Positions 49,604 through 57,254 of a DNA stretch of 64,000 nt are shown piece after piece; the first letter of the stretch is position 1; every line of letters starts with the position of its first letter. This stretch comes from Virgibacillus sp. MSJ-26 (lineage in GTDB: Bacteria > Bacillota > Bacilli > Bacillales > Amphibacillaceae). The notes beneath the pieces were generated by a model. The model saw only the letters and a program-made list of their open reading frames with translations, ran no database searches and was not told where the DNA came from. A program made the position numbers and the translations under genes. Where the stretch lies: positions 124,001 through 188,000 of the forward strand of contig NZ_JAHLPW010000005.1 of the NCBI RefSeq assembly GCF_018918075.1, read 5' to 3'.

Positions 49604-50164
49604 TTAGCTAAAAAGCTGTTCTGCTTCATTTTTGATTTTTATTAAATCTAAATCATTTACTGATTGATCAGTTATTTTGTTTATTAAATTATTAATATAG
49701 GCTTTCTTTTCTTGATACTGTGTGTCAAAAGTCAAATATGTTAATTCAACTTTTTTTGTGCTAACTCCAGCTTCTTTGAATAATTGAACAGCATACTCAT
49801 GATTACGATAATCTTCAGCATAATAAACGTGTTTAATACCACTCTGTATCAATTGCTTACAACACTGAAGACAAGGAAAATGGGTCACATATATATCGGC
49901 ACCTTCTGTCGGAACTCCGAATTTAGCACATTGCAACAATGCATTTGCCTCTGCATGGACAGTTCTCACGCAATGACCATCTATAACATAGCATCCTTCA
50001 TCAATGCAATGAACGCCACCCGATACACTCCCGTTATATCCACCTGCAATAATACGTTTATCTCTAACAATCGTCGCTCCAACCATAAGTCTAGTGCAAG
50101 TACTTCTAAGGGCTAATAAATGGCTTTGTGCCATAAAATACTGATCCCACGATATTCTTTCCAT
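49604..50164 (-). CDS. comEB: dCMP deaminase family protein ComEB
   Basis: A 186-residue zinc deaminase. HAE at 70-72 and PCLQC at 97-101 supply the zinc ligands and catalytic glutamate; MVGATIVRDKRIIAGGYNGS is typical. It probably converts dCMP to dUMP; in B. subtilis the gene lies within comE but is not essential for DNA uptake. ATG at 50164 follows AGGTGG. comEC follows after 16 bp. Confidence 0.94.
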   Translation of the reverse strand: MERISWDQYFMAQSHLLALRSTCTRLMVGATIVRDKRIIAGGYNGSVSGGVHCIDEGCYVIDGHCVRTVHAEANALLQCAKFGVPTEGADIYVTHFPCLQCCKQLIQSGIKHVYYAEDYRNHEYAVQLFKEAGVSTKKVELTYLTFDTQYQEKKAYINNLINKITDQSVNDLDLIKIKNEAEQLFS

Positions 50165-50267
50165 TTATGAACCACCTTTTTTATTACCTGTTTTCAAATA
50201 ACTTTATATATTATTATCTTTTGTATTAATTAAGTTTACAACGACCAGCAGCCTGTAGTCAATCCAA

Positions 50268-50861
50268 CTAGGGAACATGAATATAATCTCTCATATTTTC
50301 TAATGTCTTTTCCCCTATCCCTGAAATGTCTAATAAATCTTCAACAGATTGAAATAGACCATTTTCTTCCCGGTAATCAATAATTGCCTGTGCCTTTGAA
50401 GGACCTATCCCTGGTAAGTTTTCAATTTCTTCCTGTGTAGCGTAATTGACTCTTATTTTCACTTCCTCTCCGGAAGTTGAAGAGGATTCTTGATTTTTTC
50501 CAGTTTCTTCATCATTTTCATTCGGAACAATAATGATCATTTCATCATGTAATTTTTGAGCTAAATTTATAGCCGTTTCCTCTGCGTCATTTGTAAAGCC
50601 ATCCGCCATCTTGATGACATCCTCTACTCTAGCTCCGAAATCTAACTCATAAACACCAGGTTTATTAATTTCTCCTTTGATATCAACTACGACATGTTCA
50701 TTCAAAAAATTTTCCTCTTCTTCTGTTTCTTCAGATGTCAGGTCAACAGGAATTATTTCATTGGTTCTCACTTCTTCTTTTTCCCTAGTAATAAATAAAA
50801 AGCCGACGATAAAGATTCCTAAAATAATAAAAAATGAATTCTTTTTAAACCATTCAATCAT
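50268..50861 (-). CDS. comEA: Competence DNA receptor ComEA
   Basis: A 197-residue membrane protein. One N-terminal anchor (about 9-25), an acidic linker, a SLBB domain (VDIKGEINKPGVYELDFGARVEDVIK), then a C-terminal helix-hairpin-helix DNA-binding domain (INYATQ-like start, IENLPGIGPSKAQAIIDYRE, ISGIGEKTLENMRDYI). It binds double-stranded DNA at the cell surface. Heads comEA-comEB-comEC. The divergent comER of B. subtilis is absent, and I saw no convincing ComK box pair upstream. Confidence 0.95.
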   Translation of the reverse strand: MIEWFKKNSFFIILGIFIVGFLFITREKEEVRTNEIIPVDLTSEETEEEENFLNEHVVVDIKGEINKPGVYELDFGARVEDVIKMADGFTNDAEETAINLAQKLHDEMIIIVPNENDEETGKNQESSSTSGEEVKIRVNYATQEEIENLPGIGPSKAQAIIDYREENGLFQSVEDLLDISGIGEKTLENMRDYIHVP

Positions 50862-51026
50862 TTATGGTGACACTTCCTTCAATGAAATGGTAACTGATAA
50901 GGTTAAGGTGGAGGGAATAAATAATGTGTGCTAATTTGCGGGGATCATAAAGGTGCAATATATGCGTATATAATAAATTCGACACTTATCCTCAAGTTCC
51001 TGCTTTTTTATTTAATTATTCGATAC

Positions 51027-51064
51027 TAAAAAGACCGGGAGCTTATTTGTCCCCGATCTTTTCT
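51027..51064 (-). terminator. Terminator after yqeM
   Basis: Stem roughly AAAAGATCGGGGA with TCCCGGTCTTTTT (one T-G pair, small slippage), followed by a T-run on the minus strand. It closes the yqeG-yqeM gene block. Confidence 0.7.
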
Positions 51065-51798
51065 GCAAAAAAGAAGATTCTTTCAGGTTTCATTGATATG
51101 GTGTTTGTTCCGAATTGAAAGTCACTATATATACCCCTAATGTTAAATCCAGTTTCCTTAAGCAGTTCCTGGTAGGTTTCAATCGAAAATACTTTTTGAA
51201 AATGTGTCTCATCAAACCGTATGTAATGATTGTTACTTAAAGTGAAAAATGTTAAATCATGATACATTTCGCCTTGCTCTTCTCCTTCATTGCAAAACCA
51301 AATATAACTTGTCTGATCAGTTACTTCAGCAAATGTATTATTCACCATATTATGTTTAACATGATAAAGAGAATGAACATCAAATAAAAAAATTCCTTGA
51401 TCGTTTAAAAGATTCCAAGTATTTTGGAACACCGATTTAACGTCATCAAGAGTTGTTATGTAATTAATAACATCACAGAAACTTATGGCAGCATCAAAAC
51501 CACTTAAACCTTCTAGTAAACGTATATCTTGTTCCAGCCAGTGGATTTTCAAGTTTTGATTAAATGCTTTTTGTTCTGCCAGTGAAAGCATTTCTAGTGA
51601 GTTATCAATACCGGCTAATGAATAGCCTTTTTGTGCTAACATACTTGTAATTTCTCCAGTACCACACCCAAGATCAGCAATCCGTTTAATTTTTTTGTTC
51701 GACTTTTCGAACATTTCTCTGGCAAAAAAAGCCCATTTCTCATAGGGAGCGTCAGACATAAACTGGTCATATATATATGCCATGTGTTGGTATTCCAT
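51043..51798 (-). CDS. yqeM: SAM-dependent methyltransferase YqeM
   Basis: A 251-residue class I methyltransferase: motif I IADLGCGTGEITSMLAQKG, then LAGIDNSLEMLSLAEQ and GFDAAISFCDVINYI. Substrate unknown. I start at 51798 (MEYQHMAYIYDQFM), which matches the B. subtilis N terminus and leaves a 4-nt gap to rsfS; the longer TTG start at 51822 overlaps rsfS. Confidence 0.88.
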   Translation of the reverse strand: MEYQHMAYIYDQFMSDAPYEKWAFFAREMFEKSNKKIKRIADLGCGTGEITSMLAQKGYSLAGIDNSLEMLSLAEQKAFNQNLKIHWLEQDIRLLEGLSGFDAAISFCDVINYITTLDDVKSVFQNTWNLLNDQGIFLFDVHSLYHVKHNMVNNTFAEVTDQTSYIWFCNEGEEQGEMYHDLTFFTLSNNHYIRFDETHFQKVFSIETYQELLKETGFNIRGIYSDFQFGTNTISMKPERIFFFAEKIGDK

Positions 51799-51802
51799 AT
51801 AA

Positions 51803-52165
51803 TTATTCGCCCTTGCTTTCAATATCTAAGGTGACGCGACCAGCGTCTCCCCAAAGTCGTTCCAGATTATAATAATCACGCTCTTCTTTATGGAAGATAT
51901 GGCAAACAACATCGCCAATATCAACTAAAACCCATCTTCCCTGTTCAAACCCTTCAATACGGTCAATTTCAATATCATGCTCCGCCATTATATTTTTAAC
52001 GCTGCGGGCAATCGCCTGTACTTGTCTTTCATTATTCCCATGGCAAATTAAAAAATAATCTGCTATAACTGAAATCCCCTCCATATCTAGGGCGGTAATA
52101 TTATGTGCTCTTTTATCATCACAGGCGTCTGCTGCTAATTGAAGATTATGTTTAACATTATCCAT
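51803..52165 (-). CDS. rsfS: Ribosome silencing factor RsfS
   Basis: A 120-residue RsfS/YbeB protein that binds ribosomal protein L14 and blocks subunit joining under starvation. Motifs: NITALDMEGISVIADYFLICHGN, GFEQGRWVLVDIGDVVCHIF and YYNLERLWGDA. The ATG at 52165 overlaps the end of yqeK. Confidence 0.95.
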   Translation of the reverse strand: MDNVKHNLQLAADACDDKRAHNITALDMEGISVIADYFLICHGNNERQVQAIARSVKNIMAEHDIEIDRIEGFEQGRWVLVDIGDVVCHIFHKEERDYYNLERLWGDAGRVTLDIESKGE

Positions 52166-52742
52166 TTAATCCATCCTTTCGTTTAATTTTCCGAGTTAAA
52201 TAATTATATGCATAGAACGAATCAGGGTAAACTGTGTTGTTCCTACTCATTAAATAGTTTATGGTATTACGAGATACCATCCATGCCGTCTTAATTAAAT
52301 CTTTTTTTGCTATTCTTCTTACTTCTTCAAGGCCCGGAAAATCTCTCCCTGGTTCAATGTAGTCTGCAACAAATAGAATCATATCCAACTTATTCATGTA
52401 TGCTCTACCTGTTGTATGATAATAAATCGCATTTTTTATAATAGAATCCTGAATACCATGCTCATATTCAATGAGTATCGAGCCAACTGGCCCATGCCAT
52501 AGTTCATGATGATAATCTAATAAATCTTTAGGTAAGTTACTCTTTATAATCCAATGTTTTAATTCTTCTATTGGTCTATATTTAGCATAATCATGAAATA
52601 AAGCAGCCAACTGAGCTTTCTCTTCAGATTCACCATAAACTCCAGCCAATTCAATTGCAGTATCAGCAACTCTCAAGGTGTGTTCATATCTTTCTTTAGT
52701 TAGGTGTGGTTTAATTCGTTTTATTGCTTCATTTCTGTTCAT
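52158..52742 (-). CDS. yqeK: HD-domain diadenosine tetraphosphatase YqeK
   Basis: A 194-residue HD hydrolase; characterised YqeK proteins split Ap4A symmetrically into two ADP. Metal ligands are in HTLRVADTAIELA and ALFHDYAKYRP, with YHHELWHGPVGSILIE downstream. ATG at 52742 (MNRNEAIKRIKPHL) lies inside the 3' end of nadD, a 14-bp overlap, so the two are coupled; the longer frame is not conserved. Confidence 0.93.
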   Translation of the reverse strand: MNRNEAIKRIKPHLTKERYEHTLRVADTAIELAGVYGESEEKAQLAALFHDYAKYRPIEELKHWIIKSNLPKDLLDYHHELWHGPVGSILIEYEHGIQDSIIKNAIYYHTTGRAYMNKLDMILFVADYIEPGRDFPGLEEVRRIAKKDLIKTAWMVSRNTINYLMSRNNTVYPDSFYAYNYLTRKIKRKDGLNG

Positions 52743-53298
52743 AGAGTTCTTGCTCCTTAATATAATGATCAACTGTATCAGGGACAAGATATTTAATTGA
52801 CTTGCCTTCCGCTTGTCTCTCACGGATTTGAGTTGATGAAATATCAAACAGGGGAATGTTTATTTCCAATACAGGATATGGACTATTCATGTGATAGCCT
52901 GGACGCTTAACACCCACGAATGTTAGGCAATTTATCAATTCATCAATTTTGTACCATTTTGGTAAATATTCAACCATATCAGCTCCAATTATAAAAAAGT
53001 ACTGATGGTTGGGATGTTTCTGTTTAAGTTCCACTATTGTATCGATAGTATAAGATTTACCACGACGTTTGATTTCAATTGGATTCACTTTAAAGAAAGG
53101 ATTATCATACACAGCATGCCTCAGCATAGTAAGTCTATCTTCCACATTAATATTAGATGCCAATTTGTGTGGGGGCTCGTTGGTTGGAATAAACCAAATT
53201 TCATCTAGTCCTAACTCGACACGTACATGCTCTGCAATCAGTAAATGGCCTATATGTGGAGGATTAAATGTTCCTCCTAAGATACCAATTGATTTCAT
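52729..53298 (-). CDS. nadD: Nicotinate-nucleotide adenylyltransferase NadD
   Basis: A 189-residue nucleotidyltransferase that makes deamido-NAD from nicotinate mononucleotide and ATP. Motifs: GGTFNPPHIGHLLIAE (substrate-binding HxGH) and ISSTQIRERQAEGKS. ATG at 53298 follows AAGGAG. Confidence 0.96.
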   Translation of the reverse strand: MKSIGILGGTFNPPHIGHLLIAEHVRVELGLDEIWFIPTNEPPHKLASNINVEDRLTMLRHAVYDNPFFKVNPIEIKRRGKSYTIDTIVELKQKHPNHQYFFIIGADMVEYLPKWYKIDELINCLTFVGVKRPGYHMNSPYPVLEINIPLFDISSTQIRERQAEGKSIKYLVPDTVDHYIKEQELYEQK

Positions 53299-53312
53299 TT
53301 TAGACTCCTTTA

Positions 53313-53603
53313 TTACGGTAGTTCAATTTTTTTATTCTCTTTAGATTCTTTGTAAAGAACAATGTTGAACCCTATAATTTGCACAACTTCCCCACCTGTT
53401 CCTTCCTGCAGCTCGACCGCTACATTTTCTTTAGTTTCATCACAGTTCTGTAGGATATTCACCTTTATTAATTCACGCTTCTCAAGAGCATCATTTATTT
53501 GCGCAATCATATTTTCATTGACGCCACCTTTTCCAACTTGGAAAATAGCCTTTTCTTGACTTGCAAGAGATCTTAAATAGCGTTTTTGTTTTCCAGTCAA
53601 CAT
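53313..53603 (-). CDS. yhbY: YhbY family RNA-binding protein (YqeI)
   Basis: A 96-residue CRM-domain protein: LTGKQKRYLRSLASQEKAIFQVGKGG and VQIIGFNIVLYKES. Bacterial members associate with pre-50S particles. It sits one base after aroE in a tight operon and before nadD. Confidence 0.93.
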   Translation of the reverse strand: MLTGKQKRYLRSLASQEKAIFQVGKGGVNENMIAQINDALEKRELIKVNILQNCDETKENVAVELQEGTGGEVVQIIGFNIVLYKESKENKKIELP

Positions 53604-53604
53604 T

Positions 53605-54450
53605 TTACTTATCCTCCAATTTCATTTGTAATTTTGCATCGATTCCCTCTATGTTTACACGACATCCTGTCCATATTTCAAAGGCGTGTTGAGCTTGATA
53701 CAAAAGCATTTTATGTCCAAAATGTAGTAAAGCATTTTTTCTCTCTGCTTCACATAAAAATGTTGTCATTAAGGGTTGATATACAATGTCACTAACTATA
53801 GTAGTTGGTTTTAATTTTTCCAAACTCATTATTGATTTATACTCATCAGGCTTCATGCCAACCGAGGTTGTCTGAATAATAATTTTGTAGTTGCCAAGCA
53901 ATTCTTCAGCCGCTTCCACTGTGTAACAAGTTGTTTTTGTGTTCTTAGTCTTCAACTCAACAATTTTTTCTGCGTTTTCCAAGGTTCTGTTGGCAATATC
54001 AATATGAATAAAGCCGAATTTAGATAATGAATAGTAAATCCCTTTAGCTGCCCCACCAGCACCTATAATTAAAATAGGGATTGTTTTATTTTTTAAAATG
54101 TAGGGATAACTTTCTATTAATGATCGTAAATATCCTTGACCATCGGTATTAAAACCTATCCATTTATTATCCTTATATAACACCGTATTAACCGCACCCA
54201 TAATTTTTGCTTCCGAGTTAATAGAATTTAAATAAGGAATAATCTTTTCTTTATAAGGTACTGTTATATTAAACCCTTTAAGATTCTGATTTTTCAACTG
54301 ATTTATATAGTCTTCATGTAAATCAGGTGATTGAAAGTCAAAAAGTCTGTAATCTCCTGCTATCCCTACCTTTTCAAGGAATTGTTTATGAATCCATGGT
54401 GACAGTGAATGGCTTATGGGATGACCAATAAGCCCTAGCTGTAAACCCAT
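53605..54450 (-). CDS. aroE: Shikimate dehydrogenase (NADP+)
   Basis: A 281-residue enzyme reducing 3-dehydroshikimate in chorismate synthesis. Motifs: GHPISHSLSPWIHKQF, FNITVPYKEKIIPYL, GFNTDGQGYLRSL and the Rossmann GAGGAAKGIYYSL. ATG at 54450 follows AAGGAGA with 7 nt spacing; the upstream extension lies in yqeH and is not conserved. Confidence 0.95.
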   Translation of the reverse strand: MGLQLGLIGHPISHSLSPWIHKQFLEKVGIAGDYRLFDFQSPDLHEDYINQLKNQNLKGFNITVPYKEKIIPYLNSINSEAKIMGAVNTVLYKDNKWIGFNTDGQGYLRSLIESYPYILKNKTIPILIIGAGGAAKGIYYSLSKFGFIHIDIANRTLENAEKIVELKTKNTKTTCYTVEAAEELLGNYKIIIQTTSVGMKPDEYKSIMSLEKLKPTTIVSDIVYQPLMTTFLCEAERKNALLHFGHKMLLYQAQHAFEIWTGCRVNIEGIDAKLQMKLEDK

Positions 54451-54463
54451 TTTAAGTCTCCTT

Positions 54464-55564
54464 CTATAGTAAAGATTTTCTAAGTGATACGGCAACACCC
54501 TTCGGACTATAAGCAACAACTGTTATTTCTTTACCTGGAACACTGACCCAACCTAGACCTGGGAATACAATATCAGTTTTTTCTCCTGTTATTTTAAAAG
54601 TACTTCTTGTGAATTCAGGTAGTAACTCCATTGTCTTTTCATCCGGCGGCGACAGTAGTTCGCCTACATGATTTTCATATAATTCATCCGCTTTCTCCAT
54701 TTTGGTACGATGAATTGAAAGACGATTAGAAAAGTAACAAACAAGAGACTGGTTGTCTCCTTTTAAAAAATCCAAGCGAGCTAAACCACCAAAGAATAAT
54801 GTTTGCCCCTGGGTTAATTGATAAACTCTAGGTTTGACTTCTTTTGCCGGTGTAATTATCTTCAAGTCTTTGTTTGATACATAATGAGCCATTTGTTGTT
54901 CATTGACAATTCCAGGCGTATCAATCATTGATGTTTGATCGTCTAACGGTATTTCAATAAATCCTAATGTGGTCCCCGGGAAATAAGACGTGGTAATAAC
55001 TTCTTTCAAACCAATTGATTGATTAATTAAACGATTAATAAATGTTGATTTTCCTACGTTCGTCGTCCCAACTATATACACATCTTTTTTATTACGATAC
55101 TTTTCAACCTGGTTGGTCAAGTCATCCATACCATGTCCTTTTGTAGAGGAAATAAGAAAAACGTCTTTTACTTTAAGACCAGCCTCATTCGCCATAGATC
55201 TGACCCAATTAATGAGCTGATGTTGATTAACAGATCGAGGTAATAAATCAACTTTATTTCCTACTAAAATTATGGGATTATCACCAGTTATTCTCGGTAA
55301 ACTTTTAATAAGACTACCAGTGACATCAAACAAGTCGATAATATGAACGACCAACCCTTCCTTTTTCCTTATGTCACTAACCATTTTAAGAAAATCATCA
55401 TCAGTAATATTAACGTCTTGTATATCATTATAATGTTTTAACCTGAAACATCTTTGGCATAAAATATTTTCATTTTTAAGTGATGATTTTGGGGTATATC
55501 CTGGGGCTTCTGAATGAGTTGTTTGAATCACTGCTCCACACCCTTGACATATTAAATCTTCCAT
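54464..55564 (-). CDS. yqeH: Ribosome biogenesis GTPase YqeH
   Basis: A 366-residue circularly permuted GTPase required for 30S assembly. An N-terminal zinc finger (CQGC and, about 30 residues later, CQRC) precedes the permuted G domain: G4 VGNKVDLLP comes before G1 GTTNVGKSTFINRL and G3 DTPG. The C-terminal domain is of the TRAP-like type. ATG at 55564 has GGAGG about 8 nt upstream and gives exactly the B. subtilis length. Confidence 0.95.
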   Translation of the reverse strand: MEDLICQGCGAVIQTTHSEAPGYTPKSSLKNENILCQRCFRLKHYNDIQDVNITDDDFLKMVSDIRKKEGLVVHIIDLFDVTGSLIKSLPRITGDNPIILVGNKVDLLPRSVNQHQLINWVRSMANEAGLKVKDVFLISSTKGHGMDDLTNQVEKYRNKKDVYIVGTTNVGKSTFINRLINQSIGLKEVITTSYFPGTTLGFIEIPLDDQTSMIDTPGIVNEQQMAHYVSNKDLKIITPAKEVKPRVYQLTQGQTLFFGGLARLDFLKGDNQSLVCYFSNRLSIHRTKMEKADELYENHVGELLSPPDEKTMELLPEFTRSTFKITGEKTDIVFPGLGWVSVPGKEITVVAYSPKGVAVSLRKSLL

Positions 55565-55566
55565 AC

Positions 55567-56091
55567 CTAATCCTCCCATGTGATTTTTCCCTTTTTACGA
55601 AAATGATTCAGAATGCGCCTTTCAATTGTTCGATTTATTTTTGTGATTTTAGCATCTGTTTGAACAATCGGAACAACTAAAATAGTGTAAAATCCTGCCA
55701 AATTACCACCTAGAACGTCCGTGAGAAGCTGATCACCGATCACTACTATTTCATCTTTTTTAAAGCCCATTTGATTAGCAGCTCTCTTAAAAGCTCTGCG
55801 TAAAGGTTTCTTCGCACTGAAAACATATGGCGTTCCAAGTGGTTCAGAAAAGATCTTAACACGTTCCATTTTATTATTTGAAATGATCATAATGGAAATA
55901 CCCTGATCTTCCATTCTTTTAAACCATTCAATCACTTCAGGAGTTGCATCCACCACATCCCAAGCTACGAGTGTATTATCTAAGTCTGTAATAATCCCTT
56001 TAATGCCTTGTTCTTTTAATTGCTCTGGCTTTATATCAAAAATTGTTTTGACATGTTTATTTGGTAAAAAATTCTTTAACAACCCTTCCAC
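55567..56091 (-). CDS. yqeG: HAD-family phosphatase YqeG
   Basis: A 174-residue HAD IIIA phosphatase: catalytic DLDNTLVAWD, then IMIISNNKMERVK and IGDQLLTDVLGGN. Substrate not established; related PGP phosphatases act on phosphatidylglycerophosphate. First gene of the block yqeG-yqeH-aroE-yhbY-nadD-yqeK-rsfS-yqeM; yqeH starts 2 bp after its stop. Confidence 0.93.
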   Translation of the reverse strand: MEGLLKNFLPNKHVKTIFDIKPEQLKEQGIKGIITDLDNTLVAWDVVDATPEVIEWFKRMEDQGISIMIISNNKMERVKIFSEPLGTPYVFSAKKPLRRAFKRAANQMGFKKDEIVVIGDQLLTDVLGGNLAGFYTILVVPIVQTDAKITKINRTIERRILNHFRKKGKITWED

Positions 56092-56322
56092 CCCAACTCA
56101 TTAATCTAGTTATACTATATCCTCGTCCTAGTATATTCATCTGTGTTTTAAATTTTAAACAACGGGTAATCATATAATATAAGTTTAACCTATCATACCT
56201 AAATTGTCATAAAATATTAAGCCAACCTACGTAATTTAATAATGGGTTGAATAAACAAGAATCCTGTAAATTAACCAATAATATTGGTAAAACCGTTCGA
56301 CAAATTCTTTCAAAATTCGATG

Positions 56323-56342
56323 TGTGGATAACGTTATCAACA
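56323..56342. promoter_or_regulatory. Inverted DnaA-box pair 1 upstream of sda
   Basis: TGTGGATAA (perfect DnaA box, reverse orientation, 56323-56331), CG, then TTATCAACA (one mismatch, 56334-56342). The two boxes point away from each other across a 2-bp centre. Confidence 0.8.
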
Positions 56343-56397
56343 TTACACACAATATAACATCAGTGTTTCCGAATGATTTTACTGAGTTGTGCACATT

Positions 56398-56421
56398 TTA
56401 TCTACACCCCTCTGTAGATAA
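56398..56421. promoter_or_regulatory. Inverted DnaA-box pair 2 upstream of sda
   Basis: TTATCTACA (56398-56406), CCCCTC, TGTAGATAA (56413-56421): two boxes with the same single mismatch, facing each other across 6 bp. The pair is also a potential 9-bp hairpin. Confidence 0.75.
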
Positions 56422-56601
56422 CTCACGTCTTGTAGCGTCGATAGAATCATGGTAGATTATATAGTAACTTAAATGACTAGTTAATCTTTGTGCACGAATA
56501 ACATAATGCTATACTCAAATAAACCTTTCGACAGAATTAAACAATACCACAATAAGATGTTTTGCGGTAAATATTATATATGTTACTTAAGGAGGGCTAG
56601 A

Positions 56602-56766
56602 ATGGAACATTTGTCAGATGAGTTGTTAATTGAATCGTATTTTAAAGCAAATGAATTAGATTTAAGCCCTGATTTTCTCGCATTAATTGAACATGAAATA
56701 CGTAGACGAAATTTAGATAACAAAATAAAAACAAAAAGATCAACAAACAAAGTAAGCTCTACATAG
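56602..56766 (+). CDS. sda: Sporulation histidine kinase inhibitor Sda
   Basis: A 54-residue helical-hairpin protein ([22 protein letters not shown]..., then [17 protein letters not shown]) that inhibits KinA-type kinases and blocks sporulation when replication is perturbed. ATG at 56602 follows AAGGAGGG; an upstream in-frame ATG at 56488 has no ribosome-binding site. The upstream DnaA boxes match the known DnaA-driven expression of B. subtilis sda. The C-terminal tail ([12 protein letters not shown]) is basic. Confidence 0.93.
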   Translation: MEHLSDELLIESYFKANELDLSPDFLALIEHEIRRRNLDNKIKTKRSTNKVSST

Positions 56767-56884
56767 CCTAAAGTCGCTTATATCCATTTCATAATTGTGA
56801 ACATATACACTACCATAATATATGCCTTCTTGAGAAAATCACAATAATCTACTACAAGGACCTACCGATACTTGACTTTTCCTT

Positions 56885-56920
56885 AAACCCAAATCATTTT
56901 ACGATTAAAGGGTTTTTTTT
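56885..56920 (+). terminator. Probable terminator of sda
   Basis: AAACCC pairs with GGGTTT, with ATC/GAT inside, followed by eight T on the plus strand. It lies about 120 bp after the sda stop. Confidence 0.7.
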
Positions 56921-57176
56921 ATGCCATTAAATAAGAATTATGTTATTCTAATTTTAATACTTTATTACATAGTCGAAACATATAAGGAGATATTATTAAG
57001 AAGGGCTTACTTGTTTTTATCGTCAAAAAAAGGAGAAAAATTATCGAAAGCTAAGTTTTTTATCGCTTTTCAATTAGAAAGGCGACGTTTTTTCTGTCAA
57101 AATATTTTAATACTGTTATTAACTACGTTTCAACAATACCGTATTATACAAATTTAGATTATTTTTATAAATGACA

Positions 57177-57185
57177 TGCTATAAT
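57177..57185 (+). promoter_or_regulatory. Extended -10 promoter of the mrp operon
   Basis: TGCTATAAT, a perfect -10 with the TGn extension, 69 bp upstream of the mrpA start. The -35 region is weak (GATTAT at 17-bp spacing), as is usual for extended -10 promoters. Confidence 0.65.
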
Positions 57186-57254
57186 CTATGTTTGATACAA
57201 TTTTAGAAAGGCGTAGTACAATTTTTGTAATGGTTGAAGGAGGATTTTACCAAA

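Larger units (their letters stand above)
56092..56601. other. Regulatory gap between divergent yqeG and sda
   Basis: A 510-bp region without a gene. Its sda-side half carries two inverted pairs of DnaA boxes (56323-56342 and 56398-56421) and two TTCGACA heptamers (56296-56302, 56527-56533) that resemble Spo0A boxes. No clear -35/-10 pair for either gene stood out. Confidence 0.7.
56767..57254. other. Gap between sda and the mrp operon
   Basis: 488 bp of AT-rich DNA with the probable sda terminator (56885-56920) and the mrp promoter (57177-57185). A 78-codon plus-strand frame at 56921-57157 begins directly in the terminator T-run without a ribosome-binding site and is not accepted as a gene. 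Confidence 0.65.

Noticed and set aside
50862..51042. ComK boxes upstream of comEA
   Set aside because: No convincing pair of AAAA-N5-TTTT motifs at proper spacing was seen.
56921..57157. 78-codon plus-strand frame between sda and mrpA
   Set aside because: It begins in the T-run of a terminator, has no ribosome-binding site, and its product has no recognisable family or sensible composition.
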